This document shows, piece after piece, positions 26,409 through 35,320 of a DNA stretch of 64,000 nt. Positions within the stretch are counted from its first letter, which is position 1, and each line of letters begins with the position of its first letter. The notes below the pieces were generated by a model. That model had not been told where the DNA came from. It did no database searches and saw nothing but the letters and a program-made list of their open reading frames with translations. The stretch lies in the NCBI RefSeq assembly GCF_009674625.1, contig NZ_WKJQ01000001.1:1364001-1428000 (forward strand), written 5' to 3'. Source of the DNA: Haloferax marinum. GTDB lineage: Archaea; Halobacteriota; Halobacteria; Halobacteriales; Haloferacaceae. The translations under genes and the position numbers were made by a program.

Positions 26409-27143
26409 ATGGACAACTCGGTGCTGCGCCACGACATGGTCGATGGGTTAGAAGAGACCCTCGACCAGTTCCCCGACGCCCTCAGCGTCGCGATGCGCAG
26501 CGTCCCGCGACACGAGTTCGTCACCGACGGACCGTACCAAAATCGCCCGACTGAGCACCGCAAGACGAACACGACGATTCTCTCACCGACGTCGGTCGGC
26601 CGCCTCCTGTCGGCACTCGCGGTCGAACCGAACGACGAAGTGCTCGTCGTCGGCGCTGGCGTCGGCTATACGGCCGCCGTCCTCGCCGAAATCGTGGGGG
26701 ACTCGAACGTCCACGCCGTGGACATCACACGGACGCTCGTCTACGAGGCCCGCCAGAACCTCGAACGAGCGGGATACGCCGGCGTGCTCGTCGACTGCCG
26801 AGACGGTGCGGACGGTCTTCCGGAGTACGCGCCGTTCGACCGCATCCTCGTCGAAGCCTCGGCGGTCAAGCCACCACGTCGCCTCCTCGCGCAACTCGCC
26901 GACGACGGGCGACTCGTCATGCCGATGGGCGTGGGCGAACAGACGCTCGTCGCCATCGAAGACGGCGACGTCGCCGAGAAGTTCGGCCCAATCTCGTTTA
27001 AACCCTTACTCGTAGACGGCGAACAGACGGGGAGCATCGTCCGCAACCGAACCAAGCGCGAAGACCCAGAGTACGAAGGCCGCGGGTGGCACGCCGGCCA
27101 CGGGTGGGAACAAGAGTGGATCGACTGGGGGAGCCAGGGCTGA
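26409..27143 (+). CDS. pcm: Protein-L-isoaspartate O-methyltransferase-like
   Basis: A 244-residue methyltransferase of the PCMT family. Motifs: VPRHEFVTDG near residue 32, the SAM-binding VLVVGAGVGYTAAVLAEIV (about 78-96), AVDITRTLVYEARQNLERAGY, FDRILVEASAVKPPRRLLAQLADDGRLVMPMG (about 140-170). It repairs isoaspartyl residues in aged proteins by family function. The C-terminal tail (GRGWHAGHGWEQEWIDWGSQ) is unusual for the family. It is probably co-transcribed with the preceding methyltransferase. Confidence 0.9.
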   Translation: MDNSVLRHDMVDGLEETLDQFPDALSVAMRSVPRHEFVTDGPYQNRPTEHRKTNTTILSPTSVGRLLSALAVEPNDEVLVVGAGVGYTAAVLAEIVGDSNVHAVDITRTLVYEARQNLERAGYAGVLVDCRDGADGLPEYAPFDRILVEASAVKPPRRLLAQLADDGRLVMPMGVGEQTLVAIEDGDVAEKFGPISFKPLLVDGEQTGSIVRNRTKREDPEYEGRGWHAGHGWEQEWIDWGSQG

Positions 27144-27177
27144 CGGAGTCAGGGCTGACGAGTGCGCATGGCGGCGA

Positions 27178-27384
27178 CTATCGAGTTCTCCCTTCGAGGT
27201 AGCCGACCCAGAGGCCTTTTATCGAGACCACGAGCGACCACACTGCGAGTGCGGCGAACGCCGACCCGAGCAAGAGTCCCGCCGGTTCGAACCCACTTGC
27301 GACGAGGTAGATGACCAGCGTGAGCGTGAGAAACCGACCGAGTGGCTCGTCTTCGCCGGGGAGGACGTAGGAGACGCGGAACAT
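27178..27384 (-). CDS. Small membrane protein
   Basis: A 68-residue protein with two hydrophobic segments (FLTLTLVIYLVASGFEPAGLLLG and AFAALAVWSLVVSIKGLWVGYL) and an acidic start (VLPGEDEPLG). No known domain. The next upstream gene on the same strand lies beyond the DUF2892 gene, so it is probably monocistronic. Real by hydrophobic pattern and clean ATG; function unknown. Confidence 0.65.
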   Translation of the reverse strand: MFRVSYVLPGEDEPLGRFLTLTLVIYLVASGFEPAGLLLGSAFAALAVWSLVVSIKGLWVGYLEGRTR

Positions 27385-27524
27385 ACTGTACTGTTCGACC
27401 GAGGCGGCAAATATGTTGATGGATAAACAGGTATGCGAGACAGATAGTCACGGTTCCTTCACGGCGAGAACCGCCTGCATCGAATATGGCTGTGTGACAC
27501 CTATCGTCACACGGTGAATCAACC

Positions 27525-27800
27525 ATGGAGAAGAACGTCGGCGGATACGACCGCATCGCTCGGGCCGTCTTCGGTCCGGTACTCATCATCGTCGGTGCTG
27601 CAGCACTCGCTGGAATCCTGACGATTGCAACAGGGACGCTCGGACTCGTCGTCGCGGGGGGCGCACTCCTCGTCGGCGCAGTGCTGACGACGACGGCAGT
27701 GACGCAGAAGTGCCCGCTCAACAGAGCACTCGGCGTCAACACGTACAAACCCACGACGAAGACTGAAGCAGAGACCGCAGGAAAAGCCCGGCCACAGTAA
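27525..27800 (+). CDS. DUF2892-type small membrane protein
   Basis: A 91-residue protein with the YgaP/DUF2892 layout: MEKNVGGYDRIARAVFGPVLIIVGAAAL, two membrane helices, and the conserved CPLNRALGVNT after the second helix. Bacterial homologues are fused to or associated with rhodanese domains; none is fused here. The single Cys (KCPLN) sits just inside the membrane. It may relate to sulfur handling, but that is inference. Confidence 0.85.
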   Translation: MEKNVGGYDRIARAVFGPVLIIVGAAALAGILTIATGTLGLVVAGGALLVGAVLTTTAVTQKCPLNRALGVNTYKPTTKTEAETAGKARPQ

Positions 27801-27842
27801 CTCTTTCTTGGAATTCGCGCGTCGAATCCGCAGGTGGCGAGT

Positions 27843-28949
27843 TCAGCTCTTGAGTCCGCTCCCAGTGAGTGGCACGACGACGTCTTCGTCGTCACCGATT
27901 GCACCCATCAGGCGGAGTTCACGGAGCGCGGCGGGTGCGACGGCGCAGGTCGGTTCGGTGTAGAAGCCGTGACGGTGGAGTCTGTCGAGTTCGTCTTCCA
28001 CCGCGTCGGCAGAGAGCGCGATGGCGTCGCCACCTGTCTCGTCGAGTGCTTCGTGAATCTCCGACTCGCGGACGGGGGAGAGAATCTGGATGCCGTCGGC
28101 GACGTCGTTCGTCTCGTCGGCGGCGGTGTAATGGCGAGCCTCTGCAATCGGGGCGTAACCAGCGGCCTGTGCGCCGTACAGACGCGGGATGCGGTCTATC
28201 CACCCTGCTTCGTAGAGGGCGTTGAACCCTCGGTACGCACCGAGGAAGAGCGTCCCGTGTCCGAGTGGCGTGACGACGGCGTCGGGGACGTCCCAGTCAC
28301 GCTGTGCGGCGACTTCGTAGGCGAACGTTGCCGTGCCCGCGAAGAACGCAGGATTCCACGCGTGACTCGCGTACCACGCGTCGTTGGCCTCGACTGCTTC
28401 GACGCAGGCGTCGGTGACGGCTTGTCTGTCGCCTTCGACGCGGACCGGTTTCGCGCCGGCGCGTTCGATAGCACGGAGTTTCGAGGGCTTGACCGACGCC
28501 GGGACGTAGATTTCGGCGTCGATGCCGGCGCGAGCGGCGTAGGTCGCGATTGCGGCCCCCGCGTTTCCAGAGGAGTCTTCGACGACGCGGTCCACGCCGA
28601 GTTCGCTCGCCACGGAGAGCGTCGTCGTCGCGCCACGGTCTTTGAACGACCCGGTCGGGAAGACGTACTCCAGTTTGAACGAGGCGTCCCACTCGGAGGC
28701 ATCGACGAGTGGCGTCATGCCCTCGCCGAGCGTGGCGTGTGGGCCAGTCGGGAGGAACTCGTCGAACGTCCAGAGGCCGCGACGGTAGTCGAGTGCGGCG
28801 TCGGCGGGCGACGATTCCACAGGGACGAACTCGGTCGCAAAGTCGAGTGGTGCACCGCAGGAACACCGCCAGCGCCACTCGTCGAACGAAGAGCCACAGG
28901 TGTCGCAGGCGAGGCGAAGATGGGACGGGAGGTTAGTGGTCGAGGTCAT
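27843..28949 (-). CDS. thrC: Threonine synthase-like PLP enzyme with zinc ribbon
   Basis: A 368-residue fold-type II PLP enzyme. PLP-binding Lys103 lies in PTGSFKDRGA, and the phosphate-binding loop is SSGNAGAAIATYAARAG. An N-terminal ribbon has C15-x2-C18 and C29-x-C31. The family converts O-phosphohomoserine to threonine; related members act on diaminopropionate or cysteate. The C-terminus is short (ends GSGLKS). It may be a side-branch paralogue rather than the main threonine synthase. It is followed 6 nt downstream of the aspartoacylase-like gene, so they form an operon. Confidence 0.88.
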   Translation of the reverse strand: MTSTTNLPSHLRLACDTCGSSFDEWRWRCSCGAPLDFATEFVPVESSPADAALDYRRGLWTFDEFLPTGPHATLGEGMTPLVDASEWDASFKLEYVFPTGSFKDRGATTTLSVASELGVDRVVEDSSGNAGAAIATYAARAGIDAEIYVPASVKPSKLRAIERAGAKPVRVEGDRQAVTDACVEAVEANDAWYASHAWNPAFFAGTATFAYEVAAQRDWDVPDAVVTPLGHGTLFLGAYRGFNALYEAGWIDRIPRLYGAQAAGYAPIAEARHYTAADETNDVADGIQILSPVRESEIHEALDETGGDAIALSADAVEDELDRLHRHGFYTEPTCAVAPAALRELRLMGAIGDDEDVVVPLTGSGLKS

Positions 28950-28955
28950 CGTCGG

Positions 28956-29912
28956 TCAGTACGTGTCGATGTCGATGCCGACCGAGCAGACGTACTCACC
29001 GCTGGCGACTTGCGGGAGTCGACGGGCGCGCCAGAAGATACCGGCGTGGTCGGCGGTGATGCGGGCTTTGAGTTTGCCGAACACGTCCGTCACTTCGAAG
29101 AGCACGTCGCCAGCGGAGACTTCCTCACCGAGGTCGCGCTTGAATCGGACGAGTCCACCGACGGGTGACCCGTACTGGTCGAATCCACGTGCGCGAGTCT
29201 GCGCTTGGAGTTCCACGTCGCCGTCGAGGAAGCCGTATCCGCGGAGGACGTTGAAGACGCCCTGAACGCCTTTCTGGATGCTCACTTCGTCCCACCCGAC
29301 ACAGCCGCCGAGTTCCGGGTCGATAGTCGGAACGCCAGCGTCCGGGCCGGCGCGGGCGAGTTGGCCGTCCGGGCCTTTCTGGTCGAGAACGTACCCGCAT
29401 CCGAACGTCTTCGCGAGACGGAGACACTTGGCGTGCATCCGGTGGTGACGGCCACAGCGGACGCGAACCTCGTTTATCATCCGACTGGTCGACCCCTGAT
29501 GCAAGTCCAAGATGAGGTCGGCGCTGCGGGCAGCCTCGAACGTCGCCGCCGCGATACGCTCCGACGAGGTCCCGCGTTCGTCGCCGGGGTACGCGCGGTT
29601 CATCTTGGTGTCGTCGATGGGGTTGCGGTGCTGTGCGACCTGAAACGCGTGGTAGTTGACGATGCCGACGACGAGAATCGACCCGGAAATCTCGGCCGGG
29701 TCGAGTTGCGGGACGACCCGCTGGATGACGCCGACGCCGTTGAGTTCGTCACCGTCTGAGGCGGCCTGCATGTAGAGCGTCTTCCCCGCAGACGCGCCGT
29801 TGATGACGGCAACGGGCAGGCCGACAGTTCCACCGTCACGGGACTCACCTACCTCCAGGCGGCCCACGTCCATCTCCCCGGGGGCCGCGCTTGCCGTTCC
29901 CAAGGTAATCAT
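28956..29912 (-). CDS. Succinylglutamate desuccinylase/aspartoacylase family protein
   Basis: A 318-residue zinc-dependent amidohydrolase-like protein: LYMQAASDGDELNGVGVIQRVV (metal-ligand region with DGDE), NRAYPGDERGTSSERIAAATF, LILDLHQGSTSRM (DLHQG motif), and a C-terminal PVGGLVRFKRDLGEEVSAGDVLFEV biotinyl-like hairpin domain. Family members deacylate N-acyl amino acids. First gene of a two-gene operon with the threonine synthase-like enzyme, which suggests an amino-acid derivative as substrate. Confidence 0.9.
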   Translation of the reverse strand: MITLGTASAAPGEMDVGRLEVGESRDGGTVGLPVAVINGASAGKTLYMQAASDGDELNGVGVIQRVVPQLDPAEISGSILVVGIVNYHAFQVAQHRNPIDDTKMNRAYPGDERGTSSERIAAATFEAARSADLILDLHQGSTSRMINEVRVRCGRHHRMHAKCLRLAKTFGCGYVLDQKGPDGQLARAGPDAGVPTIDPELGGCVGWDEVSIQKGVQGVFNVLRGYGFLDGDVELQAQTRARGFDQYGSPVGGLVRFKRDLGEEVSAGDVLFEVTDVFGKLKARITADHAGIFWRARRLPQVASGEYVCSVGIDIDTY

Positions 29913-30038
29913 ATCGAAAAACTCGGAGCCACCTCCCTTTAGGGGTTCGGTCCGGCGAGTATCGCCACAGAATTCGACGGGAGGTGTTCATCCGTCGAAA
30001 GCGGTGGCGCTTTGGTCCCAGGGTCGTAACTTCGAATC

Positions 30039-30329
30039 GTGACAGACGACGTTCCCGAACGCCCACCTGCTGCAGGGCTCATCGAGGCGCTGGACGTGCC
30101 ACGAAACGCTGCCATCGGTGCCGTCGTCGGCTTCGGCCTCGCCGTCGGTGCCTACCTCTTCCGTGTCCTCGAGCTGTTCGGCCCGTTCGCGGGCACGCGT
30201 GAGTATCCGATACTCGGACCGGAAGGATGGTTTCTCATCCTCGCGTTCGTCCTCGCGTCTGCGACGGCGCTCCTCGTGGCGACGGTGTTGACAGTCGTGT
30301 CGGCGTATCGGCTGAGTAAAACGCTCTGA
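30039..30329 (+). CDS. Small membrane protein
   Basis: A 96-residue product from a GTG start (V-T-D-D-V-P). A polar N-terminus (PERPPAAGLIEALDVPRN) precedes two hydrophobic segments (AIGAVVGFGLAVGAYLFRVLELF and WFLILAFVLASATALLVATVLTVVSAYRL). No family recognised. Clean frame and good start context make it real; it reads away from the aspartoacylase gene. Confidence 0.68.
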   Translation: MTDDVPERPPAAGLIEALDVPRNAAIGAVVGFGLAVGAYLFRVLELFGPFAGTREYPILGPEGWFLILAFVLASATALLVATVLTVVSAYRLSKTL

Positions 30330-30388
30330 GAGAGATTCGAGCGGCCTGCGTCACGCGCTCGAAACCTGATTCGCGCCCTCTCGGGAGC

Positions 30389-32182
30389 TCACATCGAGTC
30401 GCCGAAGCGGACACCGCCGACGAGTCGCCAACCCGACTCGGATTTCTGTTCGAGGAGGATTTCCGCATCTTGGTAATCGAACGGTTCGTCTAACCCGAGC
30501 GTCCCCTGGTCCAGCGGGTACGAATCCCCGACGTCGAACGACTCGTCGTCAGTCAGGTCACCGAGTGGGTACGTCCCGTCCGCACCGCCTGCGTTGGAGA
30601 TGGTCACTCTAAGCGCCGACACAGGCACACTCGAGTCTCCCGAGTTGTACTCCACGGCCAGTCGGTTGGGGCCGACCGGTGGAATGTCGAACTCCCGGCG
30701 TGGTCTGGTCGATTCCGACTCGTCACCCGACTGCCCGCTGAAACGATTCTTGGAGACGAGTTTCCACCCGCTCTCGAACTGGTACTCGATATCGACCGTC
30801 GACTGCTGGTAGTCGAGGGGTTCGTCCAACCCGAGCGTCTCCTCGGTGAGGGGGTACGAATCACCCACGTCGAACGTCTCGTCGTCGGTGACGTCGTCGA
30901 GTCGGTAGGTCCCGTCCGCACTGCCTGCGTCGGTTATTCTCACGCGGAACTTCGACACCGGCAGGCTCTCTGTTCCCTCGTCGTAGACGACGTCCAACTG
31001 GTTCTGGGCCGCTGGAACCGCCACGAACACGACGTCACGGCCGAAGCCTTCGGTGGGTTCACCACCGAATTCCACGGTCGTGACGCGTTTCCAGCCAGAC
31101 TCGAATTCGAATTCGAGGCGAATCGTCGCGCCGTCGTAAGTCAACGGTTCGTCCAACCCGAGTGTCTCCTGGTCGAGCGGGTACAAGTCTCCGACGTCGA
31201 ACGACTCGTCGTCGGTCAGGTCACCGAGGGGGTACGTCCCATCCGCACCGCCTGCGTTCGATATTTTCACACGGAACTTCGACACCGGTAGACTCTCTTC
31301 TCCTTTTTTGTACTCGACAGTTAACTGGTGGGGCCCGGCCGGGGGCACGTCGAACACGACGTCACGGCCGAATCCCTCGGTTTGTTCGGGAGCGCCGTTA
31401 CCGGAGCCGAACTGGATAGCCGTGACGAACTCCCACCGCCACCTGCCTTTGGCCTCGAGGCGAATCACTGCGTCGTCGTACGTCAACAGGTCCTCGACCC
31501 CGAGCGTCTCCTGGCCGAGTGTGTACGAGTCACCGACGTCGAACGACTCCTCGTCCGTCACCCCAGCGAGTGGGTACGTTCCGTCGGCATCGCCAGCGTC
31601 GAACAGCACTACTCTGAGCTTCGACAACGGGAAGCTCTCTGTCCCTCGTTCGTACGTGACAACCAACTGTCCATCGTTCGAGGGCGAGATGTCGAATCTG
31701 ACGTCACCGCCGAGTTCGTCTGCTGGGTCGTCGGCCGTCATTGCGGAACCAAACTTCACACCGGTGACGGACCTCCAACCGATGTCGGAGTCGAAGTCGA
31801 GGTAGATGACTGCATCTGCGTAGTCGAGTGGTTCGTCCAACCCGAGCGTCTCCTGGCCGAGTGTGTACGAATCGCCGACGTCGAACGTCTCGTCGTCGGT
31901 CACCGTACTTAGCGGGTACGTCCCGTCGGCACTGCCCGCGTTGAAGATGGCCACGCGGAACTTGTCCACTGGCTTCAGTTCGTCGTCACCCGAATTCGAG
32001 AGGCTCAACCGATTCTCACCGTCCGGCGAGATATCGTACCGAGCGTCCGGTCCATCGTCGGTCGTCGAGTGACCGTCGAACGTGGGTCCCTGTCCTTGAC
32101 AACCTGCAAGAATCCCGAGAGTTGCGGTCCCCATCCCGGCTAAAAGCTCGCGGCGGGAGAGGCCAGCGTCCGTGAGTTTCAC
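30389..32182 (-). CDS. Tat lipoprotein with five tandem repeat domains
   Basis: A 597-residue protein with Tat leader SRRELLAGMGTATLGIL and lipobox LAGC (Cys28). The mature part consists of five about 100-residue repeats: approximately 48-144, 160-259, 273-373, 382-482 and 496-594. Each carries SKFRV.I.NAG.ADGTYPL, DDE.FDVGDSYPL, QETLGLDEPL.Y and ESGW..V.....FG. The repeats resemble in outline the beta-rich C-terminal domain of archaeal pilins (V.Y..G...P.S..RV ... VGDSY), which is an inference. The protein is surface-anchored. It may bind a ligand or a cell-envelope polymer; no enzyme motif is seen. Confidence 0.88.
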   Translation of the reverse strand: MKLTDAGLSRRELLAGMGTATLGILAGCQGQGPTFDGHSTTDDGPDARYDISPDGENRLSLSNSGDDELKPVDKFRVAIFNAGSADGTYPLSTVTDDETFDVGDSYTLGQETLGLDEPLDYADAVIYLDFDSDIGWRSVTGVKFGSAMTADDPADELGGDVRFDISPSNDGQLVVTYERGTESFPLSKLRVVLFDAGDADGTYPLAGVTDEESFDVGDSYTLGQETLGVEDLLTYDDAVIRLEAKGRWRWEFVTAIQFGSGNGAPEQTEGFGRDVVFDVPPAGPHQLTVEYKKGEESLPVSKFRVKISNAGGADGTYPLGDLTDDESFDVGDLYPLDQETLGLDEPLTYDGATIRLEFEFESGWKRVTTVEFGGEPTEGFGRDVVFVAVPAAQNQLDVVYDEGTESLPVSKFRVRITDAGSADGTYRLDDVTDDETFDVGDSYPLTEETLGLDEPLDYQQSTVDIEYQFESGWKLVSKNRFSGQSGDESESTRPRREFDIPPVGPNRLAVEYNSGDSSVPVSALRVTISNAGGADGTYPLGDLTDDESFDVGDSYPLDQGTLGLDEPFDYQDAEILLEQKSESGWRLVGGVRFGDSM

Positions 32183-32269
32183 ACCTGAACAGATTCGGCT
32201 CCCTAGAAAGATACTTCGATTATCAGGTCGCCGTGCTGTCGCGTCCGCCCGTTGCCGCCGCGTCCCGAG

Positions 32270-33478
32270 TTACTCGTCGAACTCGCGTTCGTCGCCGACG
32301 AGTTCGCCGAGCCGTTCGGCCCCGGCACGCGTCCCCTTGGCGATGATGAGGTCGTTGTCGTTGAGTCGCGTCCTCGGGCCGGGCGAGACGACCCACTCGT
32401 GGCCACCGGCGCGGCGAACTGCGATGACACGCATCCCCGTCTCGGTCTTGACGCGACGGTCACCGAGCGTCGAGTTCGCGAGTGTGCTTCCGGGCGCGAC
32501 GCGCAAGCGGATGATGACTTCGTCGGACTCTTTGACGGCGGCGGCGACGACGGGGTGCGCGTCGATACCGCGGAGGACGCCCTCGGCGATTTCGAGCGCT
32601 GCGTCGCTTATCGTCTCCGTCGCGCCGGCTAGTTGGACGAGTCCACGGAGGGAGACAGGGTCTTCGACGCCACTCGCCGCGCGGAGCGTCCACGCCTCGA
32701 ACCGCGACTTCAGAGCGTCGACCTCGGCTTCGAGCTCTTCGACTTCTTCTGCGACACCCTCGCTGTCGAACAACACGGCACCGTAGGCGAGGTCCACCGC
32801 GAGTTCGCTCATATCCTTCATCAGGACGATGGAGTCGACGGCGCGTTCGAGGTCCTCGATAGTCGGTTCTTCGACCTCAGGCGGGTCGTATCGGATACCA
32901 GTCGCGGCCTCGTGGACCGTCCGGAGTCCCTCGTCACGGCCGCGGAGGAGGAGGACGTCGCCAGGGCGGAGCGTCGTGTCGTGGTCTGGGTTGGTCACCC
33001 ACTGCCCGGCGCGGGTGAGGGCGACGACACGCACGCCGGTTTCGGTCTCCATGTTGATGTCACCGAGTGACTGACCGGCGTACGGAGACGTGGCGGTGAG
33101 TTCACACCGAATCGTGGTCTCGACTGCTTCGGGAAGTGCCGCACGAATCGCGTCCGGGAGGCCGATGTCCTCGATGACGACTTTCGCGATGTCGCCCGCG
33201 GCGTCAGAAATCTTCTCTGCGGCCCCGACGACACCGAGGACGGGGGCGAGTTCCTCGGCGTCTTCGGGACTGCGCGCGGCCATCATCAGACTCATGCGCG
33301 CTTGCAGTTGCAGGATGTCCATCCGCTCTTCGAGGGCTAAGACCTCGGCCGCGAGGTCTTCGTTCGCGTGGAGGACAGACGAGTACGAGAGGTCGATGAG
33401 TAACTCTGCAGTATCTTTCATCTCTGCGAGCACGGCCTTCACGCTCACAGGTTCGTACTCCACGTCCTCCGGATTCAT
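32270..33478 (-). CDS. PhoU/TrkA-C domain protein (potassium channel regulatory type)
   Basis: A 402-residue cytoplasmic protein. Two tandem modules each contain a PhoU-like helical bundle (VLAEMKDTAELLIDLSYSSVLHANEDLAAEVLALEERMD and IVLMKDMSELAVDLAYGAVLFDSEGVAEEVEELEAEVD) followed by a TrkA-C domain (NMETETGVRVVALTRAGQWVTNPDHDTTLRPGDVLLLRG and RVKTETGMRVIAVRRAGGHEWVVSPGPRTRLNDNDLIIAKG). The duplicated architecture is typical of haloarchaeal regulators of K+ transport; the channel partner is not adjacent. ATG at 33478 preferred. Divergent from citrate synthase. Confidence 0.9.
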   Translation of the reverse strand: MNPEDVEYEPVSVKAVLAEMKDTAELLIDLSYSSVLHANEDLAAEVLALEERMDILQLQARMSLMMAARSPEDAEELAPVLGVVGAAEKISDAAGDIAKVVIEDIGLPDAIRAALPEAVETTIRCELTATSPYAGQSLGDINMETETGVRVVALTRAGQWVTNPDHDTTLRPGDVLLLRGRDEGLRTVHEAATGIRYDPPEVEEPTIEDLERAVDSIVLMKDMSELAVDLAYGAVLFDSEGVAEEVEELEAEVDALKSRFEAWTLRAASGVEDPVSLRGLVQLAGATETISDAALEIAEGVLRGIDAHPVVAAAVKESDEVIIRLRVAPGSTLANSTLGDRRVKTETGMRVIAVRRAGGHEWVVSPGPRTRLNDNDLIIAKGTRAGAERLGELVGDEREFDE

Positions 33479-33585
33479 GCGCCCGCCTTCACGACGTGAC
33501 GGGAAAAGACTTGCCAGGAATATCGGTGCCACCGTTTCTCGTGTACCCCTACGTCGTCATTGCATATGAACCTCGGCGAGCCATC

Positions 33586-33599
33586 GTGTCACGTGACAC
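33586..33599. promoter_or_regulatory. 14-bp perfect palindrome, putative operator
   Basis: GTGTCACGTGACAC is identical to its reverse complement. It lies in the 296-bp space between the divergent PhoU/TrkA-C gene (start 33478) and citrate synthase (start 33775). An imperfect CCCC...GGGG palindrome follows at 33609-33625. Perfect palindromes of this length are rare by chance, so this is a candidate protein-binding site. Confidence 0.45.
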
Positions 33600-33774
33600 A
33601 CAGAATCACCCCTCATATAATGGGGAGATAATATCGACAACTGTCGAGAGTCAGTTTTGTCGAGCCGCTCGAGTGAAATCGGCGTACTGCGTTGCAGTGA
33701 TATGTGTATGCCGGTCGATAACATATGCATGGAAACGATAACGCTTTTTTGATATGGTAAGCAACCTTCTGGGT

Positions 33775-34914
33775 ATGTCAGGCGAACTGAAGCGGGGGCT
33801 GGAAGGTGTGCTGGTCACCGAGTCGGAGCTTAGCTTCATCGACGGCGATGCGGGACAACTCATCTATCGAGGCTACGACATCGCAGACCTCGCACGCGAT
33901 ACGAGTTACGAGGAAGTGCTGTATCTCCTCTGGCACGGGAAACTTCCGAATCGCGAGGAACTCGACGACTTCTCCACAGAACTGGCGGCGCACCGCGACC
34001 TCGACGACGGCACACTCGACGTGGCACGGGAACTTGCCGAACAGGACGAGTCGCCGATGGCGGCGCTCCGCACGCTCGTCTCGGCGCTGTCGGCGTACGA
34101 CGAAAACGCAGACTTCGAGGACGTGACCGACCGCGAGGTCAACCTCGAGAAGGCAAAGCGCATCACGGCGAAGATGCCGTCGGTGCTCGCCGCCTACGCG
34201 CGCTTCCGCCGTGGCGAAGACTACGTCGCTCCGAGCGACGACCTGAGTCACGCTGCGAACTTCCTCTACATGCTCAACGGCGAGGAACCGAACGAGGTTC
34301 TCGCCGATACGTTCGACATGGCCCTCGTGCTGCACGCAGACCACGGCCTGAACGCTTCGACCTTCTCCGCGATGGTCACTGCGTCCACGCTCTCGGACAT
34401 GTACAGTGCAGTCACCTCGGCAGTTGGCACGCTCTCGGGGTCGCTGCACGGCGGCGCGAACGCGAACGTCATGCGGATGCTCAAAGACGTCGACGACAGT
34501 GACATGGACCCGACCCAGTGGGTGAAAGACGCCCTCGAACGCGGCGAACGCGTCGCCGGATTCGGTCACCGCGTCTACAACGTCAAAGACCCCCGCGCGA
34601 AGATTCTCGGTGAGGAGTCCGAGGCGCTCGGAGAGGCCGCAGGCGACATGAAGTGGTACGAGATGTCCGTCGCAATCGAGGAGTACATCGGTGAGGAGAA
34701 AGGTCTCGCGCCAAACGTGGACTTCTACTCTGCGTCGACGTACTACCAGATGGGAATCCCCATCGACCTCTACACCCCCATCTTCGCCGTCTCTCGCGTC
34801 GGCGGATGGATTGCGCACGTCCTCGAACAGTACGACGACAACCGTCTCATCCGGCCGCGCGCACGGTACGTCGGGGACAAAGACCTCGACATCCCGGCGC
34901 TCGACGACCGATAA
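33775..34914 (+). CDS. citZ: Citrate synthase
   Basis: A 379-residue citrate synthase (oxaloacetate + acetyl-CoA to citrate): GLEGVLVTESELSFIDGDAGQLIYRGYDIADLA at the N-terminus, the citrate-binding HADHGLNASTFSAMV (catalytic His), the GSLHGGANANVM loop, GFGHRVYNVKDPRA with its second His, and the catalytic Asp region NVDFYSASTYYQMGIP. The length matches the haloarchaeal enzyme. A TATA-like TTTTTTGATATGG sits about 25-33 nt before the ATG at 33775, so the mRNA is probably leaderless. Confidence 0.97.
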   Translation: MSGELKRGLEGVLVTESELSFIDGDAGQLIYRGYDIADLARDTSYEEVLYLLWHGKLPNREELDDFSTELAAHRDLDDGTLDVARELAEQDESPMAALRTLVSALSAYDENADFEDVTDREVNLEKAKRITAKMPSVLAAYARFRRGEDYVAPSDDLSHAANFLYMLNGEEPNEVLADTFDMALVLHADHGLNASTFSAMVTASTLSDMYSAVTSAVGTLSGSLHGGANANVMRMLKDVDDSDMDPTQWVKDALERGERVAGFGHRVYNVKDPRAKILGEESEALGEAAGDMKWYEMSVAIEEYIGEEKGLAPNVDFYSASTYYQMGIPIDLYTPIFAVSRVGGWIAHVLEQYDDNRLIRPRARYVGDKDLDIPALDDR

Positions 34915-34935
34915 CGACGGCGACAGGGCACGGGT

Positions 34936-34943
34936 TCTTTTTT
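34936..34943 (+). terminator. Oligo-T terminator after citrate synthase
   Basis: A T-run (TTCTTTTTTC) about 20-30 nt after the citZ stop codon. The remaining 34944-35170 contains no gene I can support. Confidence 0.5.
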
Positions 34944-35174
34944 CAGTCCGAGGCTGGCACGCCGCGGACCGACTCACAGAACAGAGACGTCTGAACCGTC
35001 GTCGCTCTCGGCCGACGGTTCGGCCGTCCCCACCGTCTCGAACACGGCCTCAGAGACGAACCCCCAGCAATCACGTTAGTATATCGACAGGGGCACGACA
35101 CCTGAATGACGAGCGTCATACGCCGAAATGAAGTCGCCGCAGTCTGTCGATTATACTTTCGCCGTGGGTGGGGG

Positions 35175-35186
35175 ACGTTTATATAC
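35175..35186 (+). promoter_or_regulatory. Upstream TATA promoter of the ilvA leader
   Basis: ACGTTTATATAC is a strong BRE/TATA-type element about 165 nt before the ilvA start codon, preceded by GGGTGGGGG. Transcription would begin near 35208 and produce a leader of about 145 nt, which is unusually long for a haloarchaeal gene. A second, closer TATA exists (35323). Confidence 0.55.
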
Positions 35187-35204
35187 CTAGGGGCCAGAAA
35201 AGAA

Positions 35205-35300
35205 CTTGCACGTCACACGCGTGCATTCCCCCTTTCCCCCACTTCCACACGCCGAGCGACAGCGCCCCGTTCGGTCACCGTGTGGGTCGGCAACACGTAG
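35205..35300 (+). ncRNA. Structured leader or small RNA upstream of ilvA (putative)
   Basis: A stem can be drawn from 35245 to 35285: CCACACG (35245-35251) pairs with CGTGTGG (35279-35285) and CCGAGCG (35252-35258) pairs with CGTTCGG (35268-35274) with one G-U pair, leaving a 9-nt loop and a 4-nt bulge (TCAC). The region lies just behind the upstream TATA box and contains no convincing ORF. It could be a regulatory leader of ilvA or an independent RNA. No known riboswitch class is recognised. Confidence 0.4.
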
Positions 35301-35320
35301 TCGAAGGGAACTATCCCGAA

